DNA of 64,000 nucleotides from Limnephilus marmoratus (GCA_917880885.1 OU862915.1:34418676-34482675), one strand, 5' to 3'; positions 53,573 through 64,000 are shown, counted from the stretch's first letter. The notes: generated by a model not told the origin, from the letters alone. Made by a program: numbers and translations.

Positions 53573-53612
53573 TGTTGAACTCAAGAACGAGTCGTAGGAG
53601 CAACCCATAATA
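53573..53612 (-). repeat. LINE A scrap
   Basis: 'gttgaactcaagaacgagtc', 'gtaggagcaaccc' equals 'gttgaacacaagaacgagtc', 'gaagaaacgaccc' of 59.51-59.54 kb. Confidence 0.6.
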
Positions 53613-53744
53613 CTAACATAGTTTTTCAACAAAGCAATTCTAATTACCAAAAAAATATTAGTATTGCACGTGATCGGATAACAAAACGGCCACTCTCACA
53701 TTTCATATCCTGGGTGCGCAGAAATAATTATGTATTTAAGGCGC

Positions 53745-54115
53745 CGCATTCCCCCTCAAAAATAAGAAGATGGAGAGATGTGTAATTACGAATGTTGGAG
53801 AGAAATTGAAACGAAAATTGTTTAAAATAGAACAAACATCTCTTGGGGGCTGTATAAAACAGCCTTTAAAGAAAAACTGTGAATTTTTCATTCGTATAAC
53901 TTGTAAAATAACTGAAACAAACGAGTTTATAATAATTTTCGGAGCATACTTTGCGATTTTTTCCTATTGAGGGAATTTCATATAATTTGCCTTTCGGCAC
54001 GGCGTGGGAAAAGTATCGATATTATTTTCAAAAATAACATATATATTTTTAAGAACTTTGAAACTTCAAATGTTTAAGGGAGATATGTAAGAAATAGGTA
54101 GCATTTCGGGTAGCA
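53745..54115 (-). repeat. Dispersed repeat epsilon, uninterrupted copy
   Basis: It matches both halves of the hAT target at 16.0 and 19.3-19.6 kb, joined without the hAT element. At the corresponding point (complement 'gaaaataatatcgatac') there is no duplication of 'gtctagat' and no hAT sequence. A 66-codon frame (53770-53970) is not maintained in the other copy. Confidence 0.8.
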
Positions 54116-54696
54116 GCGGCTTGAAGGACGTTTTGTAAACGACATAAAATTATTTAATTATCAAAACATTTTTATTTGGGCACTAATGACAAAAAGTTTT
54201 TCATGAACAATCACCTCTAAAGTTTCACGGTGTAAGCTTGGAACACTGTATATACTGTAAATTGGTCAATGTACTCTGCAATATAAGACGTTCATAATTA
54301 AATGCAAGAAATACATTTTTTATTTATCCATTCGGTAGGTAAAATACATATTTCAGTTTTAAGATTTTTTCAAAATTCGGTAAAAATAGCTTTATTTTTT
54401 GAAGTGTTTACTCCTTATAAAATAGTTGACTTTTATTATAAAATGATAACCTTGCAATAATATTTATCGGCAGATACTTTAACAGGAAAACTAACGTCGA
54501 AAAGCGTTCGAATCATAAAAACGGTTTTCCTGGAACTAAATCAAACTTGGGTTTGCTGGAAAGATTTATAGAACCGGTTGGTAAATATGAAGGGCCATAT
54601 TATGGTAAGTCAGAAAATTATGGGATGGCCCAAAATAATTGTAGGGAATTTTTTTAAAATATTTTTTTTGGAGAAGTAACATTTTATCTTTGCTAT
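54116..54696. other. No recognised feature
   Basis: AT-rich, no gene. Confidence 0.4.
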
Positions 54697-55338
54697 CATC
54701 ATGTCTGAAAATGTTTGAAATTTAGGTTTATATTGAATGAAATGAGTGATTGCTAATGAAACTGATTACATACAAAATCATCATGTCTGAAAATGTTTGA
54801 AATTTAGGTTTATATTGAATGAAATGAGTGATTGCTAATGAAACTGATTACATACAAAATCATCATGTCTGAAAATGTTTGAAATTTAGGTTTATATTGA
54901 ATGAAATGAGTGATTGCTAATGAAACTGATTAATACAAAATCATCATGTCTGAAAATGTTTGAAATTTAGGTTTATATTGAATGAAATGAGTGATTGCTA
55001 ATGAAACTGATTACATACAAAATCATCATGTCTGAAAATGTTTGAAATTTAAGTTTATATTGAATGAAATGAGTGATTGCTAATGAAACTGATTACATAC
55101 AAAATCATCATGTCTGAAAATGTTTGAAATTTAGGTTTATATTGAATGAAATGAGTGATTGCTAATGAAACTGATTACATACAAAATCATCATGTCTGAA
55201 AATGTTTGAAATTTAGGTTTATATTGAATGAAATGAGTGATTGCTAATGAAACTGATTACATACAAAATCATCATGTCTGAAAATGTTTGAAATTTAGGT
55301 TTATATTGAATGCAATGAGTGATTGCTAATGAAACTGA
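54697..55338 (+). repeat. 82-bp tandem repeat, 7.8 copies
   Basis: Units start with 'catcatgtctgaaaatg' at 54697, 54779, 54861, 54942, 55024, 55106, 55188 and 55270. One unit is 81 bp ('gattaatac' for 'gattacatac'). Otherwise only one or two single-base differences are seen. Near identity points to recent expansion. No long frame. Confidence 0.97.
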
Positions 55339-55669
55339 CAACAGATTTCACCGCATGCACCACGTTGGCGATAGCGCGAGAAAATGGGACCTTTTAATAC
55401 TCCTACGGCGACGGCACGAAAACGGCACAAAAAAGCATAAAATTTACGTTTTTTATCGCAATAATGCTGTATCTGTTTCTTACACACTAAATAATGGTGA
55501 GAGAAACGATTTACGTATGTCTGCTTCCTGCAAAGGAGTAATGCAATAATTATCATACATCTCCCTCACTCGCATTAATGAAAACAGACGACCCCGTGTC
55601 GTTTAGTATTAAAAGCGGTCTATTGTTTAATTTTTTTTTGAATACGTAATGAGCATAATATTTATGAGG
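55339..55669. other. No recognised feature
   Basis: Two overlapping 76-codon frames on opposite strands; no motif. Confidence 0.35.
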
Positions 55670-55815
55670 TAATGGGGAGGGAAAGGAAACTGGGAAGAGA
55701 AAAGTAAGGAAGTTCCTGGCTATTCAGATCTGATCACCAAACACGGCTAAAGCCATTAGCCATAGTAACGTTTCATTTTCAGAACGGTGGTCTTTCAACT
55801 GTGCCAAAACGACCG
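55670..55815 (-). repeat. Family gamma fragment (minus)
   Basis: Contains 'tggctattcagatctgatca', 'ccaaacacggctaaagccat', then 'cagaacggtggtctt', as in 34.82-34.88 kb. Confidence 0.65.
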
Positions 55816-55984
55816 TATGTGCCATTCTCACCACAAGACACTCTAACGAGGAGGACCAAGAAATACCATTACTGTTTTTAAATTCACCGTTTTATTTTAT
55901 ATGCCCAATACTTTACATAGACGCTAAAATAAATAAAAAATTTCAACGGGTAGTACAAATTATTTTTAATTTGTTAATTTTGAA

Positions 55985-56075
55985 ACGAAACAAATTGATT
56001 GGAATTTGAATCTGCAACCTTCGGATTCATTTTCGAGAACCTTACCCCTCGATCACGGAGTCCGGAAAAATTTTA
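55985..56075 (-). pseudogene. tRNA-related SINE head (minus)
   Basis: Minus strand: 'ccgtgatcgaggggtaaggt', 'tctcg', then 'gaaggttgcagattcaaatt', 'cc'. Same family as 37.43-37.51 kb. Confidence 0.5.
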
Positions 56076-56484
56076 TAAATGGAAAATGTTACGTGGATAG
56101 GCAAAAGGATTATTTTTATTGTTTTATCACAATTAGTGATGTGCTATGCCTAACTCACTTTAAACTCCTGTAATGCGGGCAGGTGCAGTTTAAAACATAA
56201 GCACTTTATAACAAAAATAACAACACAATATTACGTTTAAAATAACAGACAAATGAAATAATGGAACATATCGATATTTCGATGGATATTGATTTGAAAT
56301 AATAAGACCTAGAATTGTGAATAAAACAAAGAATAATATTTAAAAGCAAGTATATACGAATAGGCATACAATAGGCACACAATGTTACTTTTGATTACAA
56401 CAAATAAAACAATCAAATTTAATTATAACAATCAAAATAGAAAGACAATCAACATCGAATAATTGATAATACTCACAAAGGTTT
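56076..56484. other. No recognised feature
   Basis: AT-rich; may include the 3' UTR of the LINE that follows, but the LINE B hairpin was not found. Confidence 0.35.
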
Positions 56485-57003
56485 TTAAAAACTTTGTGAT
56501 TTAACTACTGATCCAAGACTTATTTTTCGCGTAATTCGTATTCTGTCTAATGGCAAACAGAAGGGCTTTGTGTAACTTAATTGCACAGCATCTAAAATTA
56601 ATTTTACGAAATGTTGTTTTAGCGAAAGGGATAAGTAAGAGGTTATGTCATTGGATTCAGTATAATGAGCAGTTCGGACAATATCAAATAGAATTCTGTG
56701 TTTGAAGAGGTATGCTATTATGCTTTTGGCGTAAAGTTGCCAAATACCCAAAATATAGATTCTCCTAAAGATTTCTTTCGAACAGCTGATGATCGGTAGT
56801 TTTAGAATAATCTTTATGATTAGTTTCTGAGCTTTAAAGGTTGGATCAACGGTGGCAGCGTTTGCTCCTCCCCAGGCTATAATACCGCACTTGATTAAAG
56901 ATAGACGTAATTCCAAGTAAATTAGTTCGAGCTGAATCAAGTTAAGAAAGTTGCGATATTTTCTAAATAATTGTATGGATTTTCTAAGTTTGTTTGTTTA
57001 CAA
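56485..57003 (-). pseudogene. LINE B-type RT C-terminal region, truncated
   Basis: On the minus strand, upstream of the annotated 151-codon frame, reading continues 'NKLRKSIQLFRKYRNFLNL'. The frame then gives 'LSLIKCGIIAWGGANAATV', 'KAQKLIIKIILKLP', 'LGIWQLYAKSIIAYLFKHRI'. Each block has its counterpart in LINE B at 38.32-39.24 kb ('TTNKIRKSIYFFKQTRNFLN', 'IEYGILAWGN', 'KAQKLIIKIILKLP', 'KQLYAKSILLYLHKNNKI'), with a small deletion after 'FLNL'. No catalytic motif is left. Confidence 0.8.
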
Positions 57004-57094
57004 ATAGTTTAATTGCAGCTTATTATCTTCGTAGACATATTAGGAACAGAAGATGTAGATATCACGTACATCCGATCGTCGCCCAAAGAGCATT

Positions 57095-57286
57095 TCAAAG
57101 GAAATTCACTCGTTGGTCGACCGACGGTTCGCATGCGCACGCGCTCGACCGACGATTCTCATACGCACTGCGTAGCGATATACGCATTCGTATGGTCTGT
57201 CCTGCACTGAACCATTGATGAATTTTCATACAAATGATAAACGCGACCGACGTACGCACCGACCGTCGGTCGAGCACTGTAACTGG
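57095..57286. mobile_element. GC-rich fold-back with CGACCGACG motifs
   Basis: 'gaccgacg' type words occur on the plus strand at about 57117, 57147 and 57244, and inverted at about 57262 ('accgtcggtcgag'). With 'gcgcacgcgctcg' and 'catgcgcac' they make a GC-rich island in AT-rich DNA. It ends 'gcactgtaactggcc', followed by 'tta'. Probably a MITE or DNA-transposon end inserted at the SINE-alpha 'gcctt(g/a)caccgcag' site. The left terminus is not found. Confidence 0.6.
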
Positions 57287-57480
57287 CCTTACACCACAGG
57301 GGGAAGAATGGATTTATGCGTCCACCACTTCTGGATACACTGACTCTCAGATATCTAATACAACTAATACCTTTTTCCTTCCCAGAACTTCCTCTCTAGC
57401 ATTTCCCTAAAAAGACTTTCCACAGAGCATTCCCAAAGTTGACATAATCCCTTCGAATATTTTTTTCTTCAGGGTCTCCT
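57287..57480 (+). mobile_element. SINE-alpha, 3' half
   Basis: Begins at 'ttacaccacagggggaaga' and continues to a diverged tail ('aaagactttccacagagc', 'ttcttcagggtctcct'). The 5' half is replaced by the GC-rich fold-back. Confidence 0.75.
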
Positions 57481-57485
57481 TTGGT

Positions 57486-57812
57486 TTGTAGACTTAGCAA
57501 GAGTTCCTGGGTTCATGGGGTAAGATATTTCTAGGTATTGGCGGCGGATGCCTACTGCGCGACGGGCCGGATCGGGAGAGACTGGTGGTTTCGACCCATT
57601 GCCTTGCACCACAGTGGAAGGAATGGACTCATACTTTCTTAACTCCTAGACACATTAACCTCCAGAATACTATTCACCACTCATACCTTTTTCCTTCCCA
57701 GAATTTCCTCTCTTTTCTTTCCCTAAAACACCCTCTACCACCATCCGCAAAGAATGATATGGGCTCTGAGAGAAATTGTTTACTCCAGGACCTCCTGTGT
57801 GGAGCTTATGTA
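57486..57812 (+). mobile_element. SINE-alpha, second adjacent copy
   Basis: From 'gtttgtagacttagcaagag', 'ggttcatggggtaagat' to 'ctgtgtggagcttatgtaaa'. It lacks the 5' ~110 bp. The two copies lie head to tail, with the second starting inside the family. Confidence 0.8.
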
Positions 57813-58430
57813 AACAAAAGTGGTGTCATAGAATATTGCCGCCGAAATATGTAATAAAAACACAACGTTAGCGATGTACCAACCATTTGTGTGCTTACTT
57901 TAAAATTTAAAGTAAGAACAAAAACTGCTTTTTCCAAAATACCTTTATCCACCCGTTACTCGCACCTACCTACGAATCTACCGATCCCGTAGTAATTTAT
58001 TTGCTTTTCATTCCGTTAAAAAGCTGGCCGCCCGCGCCCCTTTGCCGAACCACGAACATACGTTGATCCTTATTCCCTCTCCTTGCAAAGAAGCTCATAA
58101 TAACGTACGAGCATACCCCGATCCTGCAATATGATTTAATATTCGATGGAACAAGTTATTCGGGGAAGGAATAATAATGTATTCGGGATTGAAGCAACGG
58201 TATTTTTAAACTGAACTTATATTAATATTTTTTCGGTAAAGTAACTCAATTATTTTTTTAATAATATAGAGTCTGACGACAACACTATTTATTGTGTTTA
58301 ATTTAAATTAAGACACCTCTCTTCTCTCTAAAATAACTCATTATGTACTTAAGATATTAGTTAAGAATTGTAGTTAATAGCTCCACACTTCAACTAGTGC
58401 TCAAGTATCCTTTTCCTATGTAAGGAAAGA
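57813..58430. other. No recognised feature
   Basis: AT-rich, no gene. Confidence 0.4.
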
Positions 58431-58433
58431 GAA

Positions 58434-58935
58434 CAGAACAAGTTACAAATTCTCCAAAACAGGGCAATGAGAATAATTATTCAACGAAATAGATTTTCAA
58501 AAATAATTAAAATGTTAAAGGAACTATATTGGTTAACTATTAAACAGATGCTGACCTTGAATACGATGGTATTTATCCATAAAATGTTAAACAACATGTT
58601 ACCAAAATACTTCTCAAATAAATTTTTTTACAACAAGGACATTCACAGATATAACACAAGGACGTGCAAGGAAATTAGGCTACAAAAAAAGGACAAAGCG
58701 AATACGCAGAACAGTTTACTGTTCAAGGGAAAACACACTACCAGAAACTTTAAAGTCCACACCAATTGGAAAGTCCAAGATGTATTGTAGGAGTTATATA
58801 AAACTGGAAAAAATATAGTGAATATGAAATATTATAATTAATTAGCTGCAATATGAAATTTTATAAATAATTAGAAATTTGTAAACTTAAATGTACAAAT
58901 TACTAAAATAAATTATTATTATTATTATTATAGAT
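58434..58935 (+). mobile_element. LINE 3' end with (ATT)n tail (plus)
   Basis: A coding trace at 58440-58790 is followed by about 120 bp of 3' UTR and a tail of ATT triplets at about 58912-58933. The microsatellite-like tail differs from the A-tails of LINE A and B, so it is another lineage. Confidence 0.75.
58440..58790 (+). CDS. LINE RT C-terminal domain, truncated
   Basis: Starting upstream of the first Met, the frame reads 'LQILQNRAMRIIIQRNRFSK', then 'LKELYWLTIKQMLTLNTMVF', then 'IHKMLNNMLPKYF', then 'HRYNTR', then 'TQNSLLFKG', then stop. The order LQNRAMR-I, LxWLxIKQRLxxNTL, IYKxxNxLLPxYL, H-YxTR, -SLFYKG is typical of the C-terminal domain of CR1/Jockey-like reverse transcriptases, after the catalytic core. 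The core itself is absent, so the fragment is inert. The frame is intact over its length. Confidence 0.75.
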   Translation, partial: KLQILQNRAMRIIIQRNRFSKIIKMLKELYWLTIKQMLTLNTMVFIHKMLNNMLPKYFSNKFFYNKDIHRYNTRTCKEIRLQKKDKANTQNSLLFKGKHTTRNFKVHTNWKVQDVL

Positions 58936-59335
58936 ATGTCGACAGCACAGTGAATACTATTTTATCGAATTAATTTCTTAGAAAAATGATCAATCCAACC
59001 GGAATCCAATACGTAAATAAAGCATTTGAAAGTGATTGGCAACAATTTATTCATAAAATAAACTAGTAATCTAAGCTAAAATAATATCAGATAGTTAGTT
59101 TTTTCATAGATAAAAATATATGAAAAATCATTACACTTACTTTCTGAAGATGCCTCGCACAAAAAAAACTTCATTTCTCCAAAAAATTAATAAAGTCACA
59201 GCATGCCATTGAATATTTTGTTCAAAAATAGTAAAATACAAGAATAATACAATAAAATAAAGTGATTAAAACTGTAAGGAGCAGTAATCACATTATTTAT
59301 TTATACTCAAATGAATAATATCTTTTTTTTTGCGT
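58936..59335. other. No recognised feature
   Basis: AT-rich, no gene. Confidence 0.4.
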
Positions 59336-59708
59336 TAACTCCACGCAGGAGGCCCTGAGGAAAATAATTTCCCTCAGGGCCTATGTCATCTGGGATGCTG
59401 TGTGGAGGGTCTTTTTGAGGAGAGGAAGGAATGAACATTGGTCTTGAAGAGACCCATGTTGTAGGAAGGAGGAAACACAGAGGCCGGCAAATCATTCCAC
59501 AGCCGAGCTGTTGAACACAAGAACGAGTCGAAGAAACGACCCGTTCTCATGTGGCAAATGTCAACCATGTACAAATGTTGGGCACGCGTTTGGCGTGTTT
59601 CCCGACTATGTACCGGTGCCGGTGATGCTAGTTCCTCGGAGCATCTTCCATTGTAATACCGGTAGAACAAGGATAGCATTCCCACCCGACGCCTGTGCTC
59701 TAAAGATT
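59336..59708 (-). mobile_element. LINE A 3' end, best copy
   Basis: Minus strand: coding region (59707 to 59386) and 3' UTR with a two-tier hairpin. The outer stem is 'ctccacgcag' / 'ctgtgtggag' (59339-59348 / 59398-59407). The inner stem is 'ggccctgagg' / 'cctcagggcc' (59351-59360 / 59372-59381). A short A-run follows at 59324-59334. This is the same tail as in SINE-alpha. The upstream break at 'gcctgtgctctaaagatt' is within a few bases of the LINE B insertion point in the other LINE A copy. Confidence 0.85.
59386..59707 (-). CDS. LINE A RT C-terminal domain
   Basis: The frame (99 codons from its first Met) reads 'MLSLFYRYYNGRCSEELASP', then 'TRQTRAQHLYMVDICHMRTG', then 'RFFDSFLCSTARLWNDLPAS', then 'VFPPSYNMGLFKTNVHSFLS', and stops just before the 3' hairpin. 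The order LSLFYRYxxGxCSxELA, TRxxRxxHxYxV, RTxxFxxSFLxxTARLWNxLPAxVFPxxYNxxxFKxxV is a familiar C-terminal signature of insect non-LTR elements of the Jockey superfamily. The catalytic core lies upstream and is missing here; part of the preceding region survives at 39.25-39.44 kb. The piece shows no stop or frameshift. Confidence 0.8.
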
Positions 59709-59889
59709 ATCTACATAAATCGATCAATTATTATTATTCTCAAAAATTTGTACCAGTATTGGTATTGAAAATGTTTAATTTTATATTTGATTTGAAATTT
59801 CAATAATATAATATATCGTAATGATGGACGAATAAACGTAACGGTACGTATATGCACATAAAAAATGTACATAAAATATTTATTATTAT
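59709..59889. other. No recognised feature
   Basis: AT-rich. Confidence 0.3.
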
Positions 59890-60139
59890 TGGGTTTTAAA
59901 TGCTTTTTCAGAACTTCTAAATCTCTCGGTCTTTCCTCTATTTGTATAAAGAGTAGTTAGTATCTGTGGCGGGCGGCGTGCATTTGATTTTTATAGAAAT
60001 CTACAGTTTTATTCAGAGGTTGGTGAAATTCTGCCCTCTTGACCTTCAAACTGAGAGGGAGATCACTTTCTGCTGTCTACATTAGATTTATTAGAAAAAC
60101 TTGGCGTAAAGCCAGGGCAATGCCGGGGACATCAGCTAG
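59890..60139 (+). repeat. Repeat with CTAG end, family H-like
   Basis: It ends 'gccagggcaatgccgggg', 'acatcagctag' (60139). The GC-rich end and terminal CTAG are as in 498-725, although the body differs. The last 15 bases of the window ('cccggctttgcccga') look like the start of a similar GC-rich end. Confidence 0.5.
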
Positions 60140-61440
60140 TCGAACATATAAATCATAAGTTGTTAACGTATTTTGCAGAGTAAATAAGGTTTTGTGTGAT
60201 TTTTTTAAACTTTTCCTTTATTGATTTGTTATCTCAAAAGTGGTGTCCGTAAGCCGCTTGAAATTAATTTAGGCGTGTTACGGCGCGGCGTGTTATGTGT
60301 GTTTAAGCATAGTCCCACATCTGGGTCTATTCATAAGAAACTTACAGACCTGCAATATTGTTAAAATTTACAAAACAAGAAACGGTTATTACGTAAGCAA
60401 AATGATTAATTTCTTTGAAATCTCACTCTGCAATAGCGGAACGAGTCCAATCCTTGAACAGTTTTGGAAAAATTTTGGAGGTCTCCAATTCTATTGTCGC
60501 AGCTCAATAAATTTTACATCCGAACATTTAAAATAAACAGACAAACTCTTAAATAACGTTAATTTATTTGACTAAGTTAAGTAAGCCCTCTTCTCGAGAG
60601 TGTAAATAAGTTTAAAGTGGATAAAAATGACTTATTTTAGTATTATCGCAGTACTTACTTGCTGTTTAGTTCGCGCGAGGCTTAGTGAACAGCTTTTGCC
60701 ATTTAACTTGACTGTAGGCAAATGCCTTTGTTCAGTATTAAATATGAGCTAGGATTATTAGGCAAACAACTGAAGCAGAGAGAATAGTGGAATATGTCCA
60801 AAAAAATATGCGGTGTCTCTTTCTATGTAATACTTTACAGAGATGTCGTCTTTATTATTAATCTAATAATACTGTGCTGTGTGATTAAAAGGGTTTGGTT
60901 CTTTGAAATCACAGTGATTGCTTATAGTTATAATTAGGGCCCGGATTAATATGTAAATACATATTTTTAATTTACACGCTTTTCGGTCTCGTATGTGTTC
61001 TCTACCTAGATTATCATATAATAGATTGTGAAAAACTAATTTTTATTTTCCATATTTCATGGTTAAGTCCATATTTTAGAAAAATATCACAATCATCCAT
61101 ATTTTCGATTTTTATATCATAAAACAGGAGTTAGTTCACAAAAATTGATATAATTTTATAATTTTACGGGTTTGCATTCTCGCCACCACACGGCCGCGCG
61201 GGTTTCATTTCTCTCGCGTATTATTTATTCGTCGAAATTTGATTTTTGATTTTCTTCCTTCACTTGCTTGCTGTTGCTTGCGCGTCTTTTTATTTTTACA
61301 TACTCAAGTCACCTACTACTACTGTCTAGGTACCTATCAGTTTAATTTAAAATGCCCAAGGATAAACAATCTTTGCGTATCAAGTAAAGTTTATTTTAGA
61401 CAAAAATAAAGGATTTGACACCCTAAAAACAATTAATTAA
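60140..61440. other. No recognised gene
   Basis: AT-rich. The frame at 60297-60536 (79 codons) has no motif. From 61310 the sequence may be the upstream part of the hAT fragment ('atgcccaaggataaacaat'), with a stop soon after. Confidence 0.4.
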
Positions 61441-61668
61441 GTTCTGAGCGGAAACATTGAGGGTACTGCAGTCGTGCCTTACACAATTTTGGAACTAGGC
61501 GTCTTTAAATACGCTCCCATTACATCATGTGACGTGGAAAGATCTTTCAGCCGATATAAAGCTATTTTTAGACCAAATCGACAAAGTTTTAAGTTCGATA
61601 ATTTAAAAAAGCATGTGATTGTGTACTGCAATCAATTTAATAAGACAGATTTAGAGGAAGATGAATAA
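61441..61668 (+). pseudogene. hAT-type transposase C-terminal (dimerisation) fragment
   Basis: The open frame runs 'VLSGNIEGTAVVPYTILELG' and on through 'VFKYAPITSCDVERSFSRYK', 'AIFRPNRQSFKFDNLKKHVI', 'VYCN' to the stop at 61668. The block APxTSCDVERSFSxYKxxLxxNRxxFxxxNLxxxLxVxCN is the C-terminal hAT dimerisation region of a DUF659/BED-type transposase-like family known from aphids and other insects. It is a different branch from the 18.9-kb remnant (CDVERSFS versus CEQIFSRM). A stop lies just upstream (61438-61440), and no other transposase part is visible. It could be a lone exon of a domesticated gene, but a dead transposon is more likely. Confidence 0.75.
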
Positions 61669-63140
61669 AACTTAATTTTTTTATTTGAATTACCTGAACG
61701 TTTCGCTATTTTTTTATAATTTTTTTAATGTAACTGTTACTGCATAGTAATTTTTCACAATAAACATTGTTTAATATGAAACATATTCTTATTTTACACT
61801 CCATATTTTTTCCATATTTTACATTTTTTAGTCCATATTATACGTACATATTTTGAATTTTTTAATACATATTTATCCGAGCCCTAGTTATAACGCATAA
61901 TACGTCCTTTTAACTCGCTAGTTAGATTTTGTATGGCGAGCTCTCCAAAAGGAATGACATGTCGCTCTGACCGGCTTTGTTCAGCGCACGTCTTAATTGA
62001 CTCCATGAATATGTCAGGAGCATAGCATAAACAACAGAAAAAAATAATATCTATAATAATAATAAAAACATTCCCATATGTTATTTTAAACTTTGGAATT
62101 GACAGGAAATTAGGCACATTGATTCTTAAACTTAGACGCAAATTTTACCAAGTTGACCTTCATAATGTTCTTCATTTTATCAGATTTGCATATAGAATCC
62201 ATTGCTTCGACAAGGTGCTTGCAGGCTTTCATATCTTATATATATATATATATTATGCCACTTCAGTGTCCTAGACTCAGTCTCCTACAAAAAGAGATTT
62301 TATCGTTAGAAAAGCACCACCATAATCGTACATGTTAAACATACAAGACAATGATAAATTTGAAGTATAAAATAAAGTGTACGAAAATATCGATTTTGTC
62401 AAGGAGGTTGATAAATTATTATTATATATTAAGGTTGATAATTCAATTATAAATACATTATATTATCGTTAAACATGCTGGATATAATTAGGGAAATCAT
62501 AATATCGAGTTGCGCCGTGAATTGCGTTGCCAACCAGTATTTGTTTGATTTCGGTTTCTCGAAGAGCGAAGAGTCTTACTAGTTTAGTTAATTGCTTCGG
62601 TGGAAATTTTGATATTTTCAAGTATAAGTTTACTTAAATTTAAAAAGGAAATCAGAAGTAAATTTCATGACATTATTTCATAATCGCATCAAAATGTTTT
62701 GTTAAATTGAAAACTTCTTTGCAAAATAAATCAGATAAATAAATAAACTTTATGCACTAAAACATTTTCAATATTTAAATTTATTTTTCTTTAACTTGTA
62801 CCACTATTCCAGTATTGTACGGGTCTCGCAGAGCAATACTGTGTGTCGCGCTATATAGTAACTTCTCTATCATTTCCAATTACAGTGTGTACAAGTATTC
62901 GATGATTTCCATGAGTGGATTATGAATATCATAATATTAATTGGACACAGTAGCGCACATCTGCTTCAGAGCCTACACTCATAAGCTTATCGCTGTTTAT
63001 AGAACTGGGTAAACAAAATCGAGCTTATAAATTTTCACGGTTAAAGATGTCGAATGTAACCATAAAAAGATCAACCCGCAAAAAAGAAAGCCTTTTTCCT
63101 ATAAATTATCAATAATTTTCAAATGTCTTATAAAATTTAA
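61669..63140. other. No recognised gene
   Basis: AT-rich; a short TA run at 62238-62254. On the minus strand about 63150-63195 looks like a decayed tRNA T-arm ('ggaaggttcaaacctcag'). Confidence 0.4.
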
Positions 63141-63205
63141 AATTTTAATAATATTTTGGTTTCACTGAGGTTTGAACCTTCCTACCCAATGACCGGAATA
63201 AACTT

Positions 63206-63555
63206 GGGAGGAGGGTATGGGGACCGCTGCCCCGGGAACCATTTATTCGATAACCAATACCTCTGTCACCGGCCACCCCAAGTGGTTCGATACTTTGGTG
63301 ACTTCGGTTCGAGAGATAATGGTTGAGGGAGGCTTTTTGACGTTTGTTAACATCGCCTTGCATCACAGTTGGAGGAATGGATTACGTCCATCACTCCTGG
63401 AAACACTGACCTCCAGATTCCTACCCACCCCTCATAATTATTTATTTCCCAGAACTTCATCTTCTTCATTTCCTTAAAAAAACCCTACAGATGTTATAGG
63501 CCCTGAGTGCAATTATTTTCCTCAGGGTCTGCTGTGTGGATCTATTGTTAGAAAA
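63206..63555 (+). mobile_element. SINE-alpha copy, internally deleted
   Basis: 'gggaggagggtatggggacc', 'gcccc', 'gggaaccatttattcgataa', then a deletion from 'ggtgactt' to 'gagagataatggttgaggg', then through 'cctgagtgcaattatttt' to 'ctgctgtgtggatct'. The outer stem's left strand is lost. Confidence 0.8.
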
Positions 63556-64000
63556 AGCCTTTTAACTACAAAATCATCAACTTTCAAATGTCTTATAAAA
63601 GTCAAGCGCCGTAATGTCATAGAATTTAAGAGAAATGTTTCAGAAAGAGAAATTCATTCCGGATGCCGATATCTACCGAGTTTCAGCTTGATCGGTTGTC
63701 GGAAAGTGAGTTAATTGTTACTTTCGAGATCCCACTTCATTCAAACATTCATTAAGTCAAGAAAACAGAAGTGAAATTCAAACAGACGTATTTAAAAAAA
63801 ATACTTCGTGGAGCTTTTTATTTCCACTTGATATGGAGAAATGGAGGGAGTTTTTAAAGGAAAATTAGTTACGAGGTTGCTTTGAAGAATTAAAATTACA
63901 TTCGAAAATGTTATGTGAAATGTGTATTTAGGATCTACTCAACCTCGCGTAATCTCATTTGCTTTATATATGTATGATTTTATTTCCCGGCTTTGCCCGA
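63556..64000. other. No recognised gene to the window end
   Basis: AT-rich; the final ~15 bases are GC-rich and may begin a family H-like element. Confidence 0.4.

Overview
The window is AT-rich eukaryotic DNA with no bacterial gene organisation, no intact host gene and no rRNA. Its coding traces are almost all non-LTR reverse transcriptases and hAT transposases of the kind that fill large arthropod genomes. With tRNA-headed SINEs, TTAA-flanked and fold-back non-autonomous elements, a satellite and microsatellites, this points to an intergenic or heterochromatic stretch of a large, repeat-rich arthropod (probably insect) genome. I cannot name the species.

Layout. 0-9 kb: two copies of a tRNA-headed SINE (the first split by another retroposon), an AT-rich duplication, a 5'-truncated LINE with an open RT frame (LINE C, 6.5-7.75 kb), the 3' end of a second LINE type, and a 209-bp fold-back element. 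9-15 kb: a TTAA-bounded element beside its own near-empty site, a 26-bp minisatellite and LINE fragments. 16-19.3 kb: a 3.2-kb hAT transposon with an exact 8-bp target duplication, carrying nested insertions; an uninterrupted relative of its target lies at 53.7-54.1 kb. 20-24.7 kb: an inverted second copy of the TTAA element and various repeats. 24.8-30.9 kb: a 6.1-kb satellite array (about 22 monomers of 277 bp) bracketed by near-identical 0.22-kb direct repeats. 31-35 kb: a C-tract MITE, microsatellites and retroposons. 35.4-37 kb: a decayed gene of a dispersed protein family. 37.6-39.4 kb: one LINE (A) with another (B) inserted in it. 40-44 kb: retroposons. 45.2-45.5 kb: a perfect 139-bp inverted repeat with a tRNA-like gene in each arm. 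45.5-48.7 kb: nothing recognised. 49-64 kb: more LINE, hAT and SINE remnants and an 82-bp tandem array.

How the parts work together. The most abundant short element, called SINE-alpha here (14 pieces listed), shares its last ~110 bp, including a two-tier hairpin, with the 3' end of LINE A. That is the expected sign of a non-autonomous retroposon using a LINE's reverse transcriptase. LINE B relatives share a different 3' hairpin whose stem has changed on both strands while still pairing. The satellite monomer is related to scattered single copies at 18, 40 and 52 kb, and contains an internal duplication those copies lack. Letter names (LINE A/B/C, SINE-alpha/beta/tau, gamma, delta, epsilon, H) are labels for this window only. 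Family names rest on recognised motifs, not on searches.
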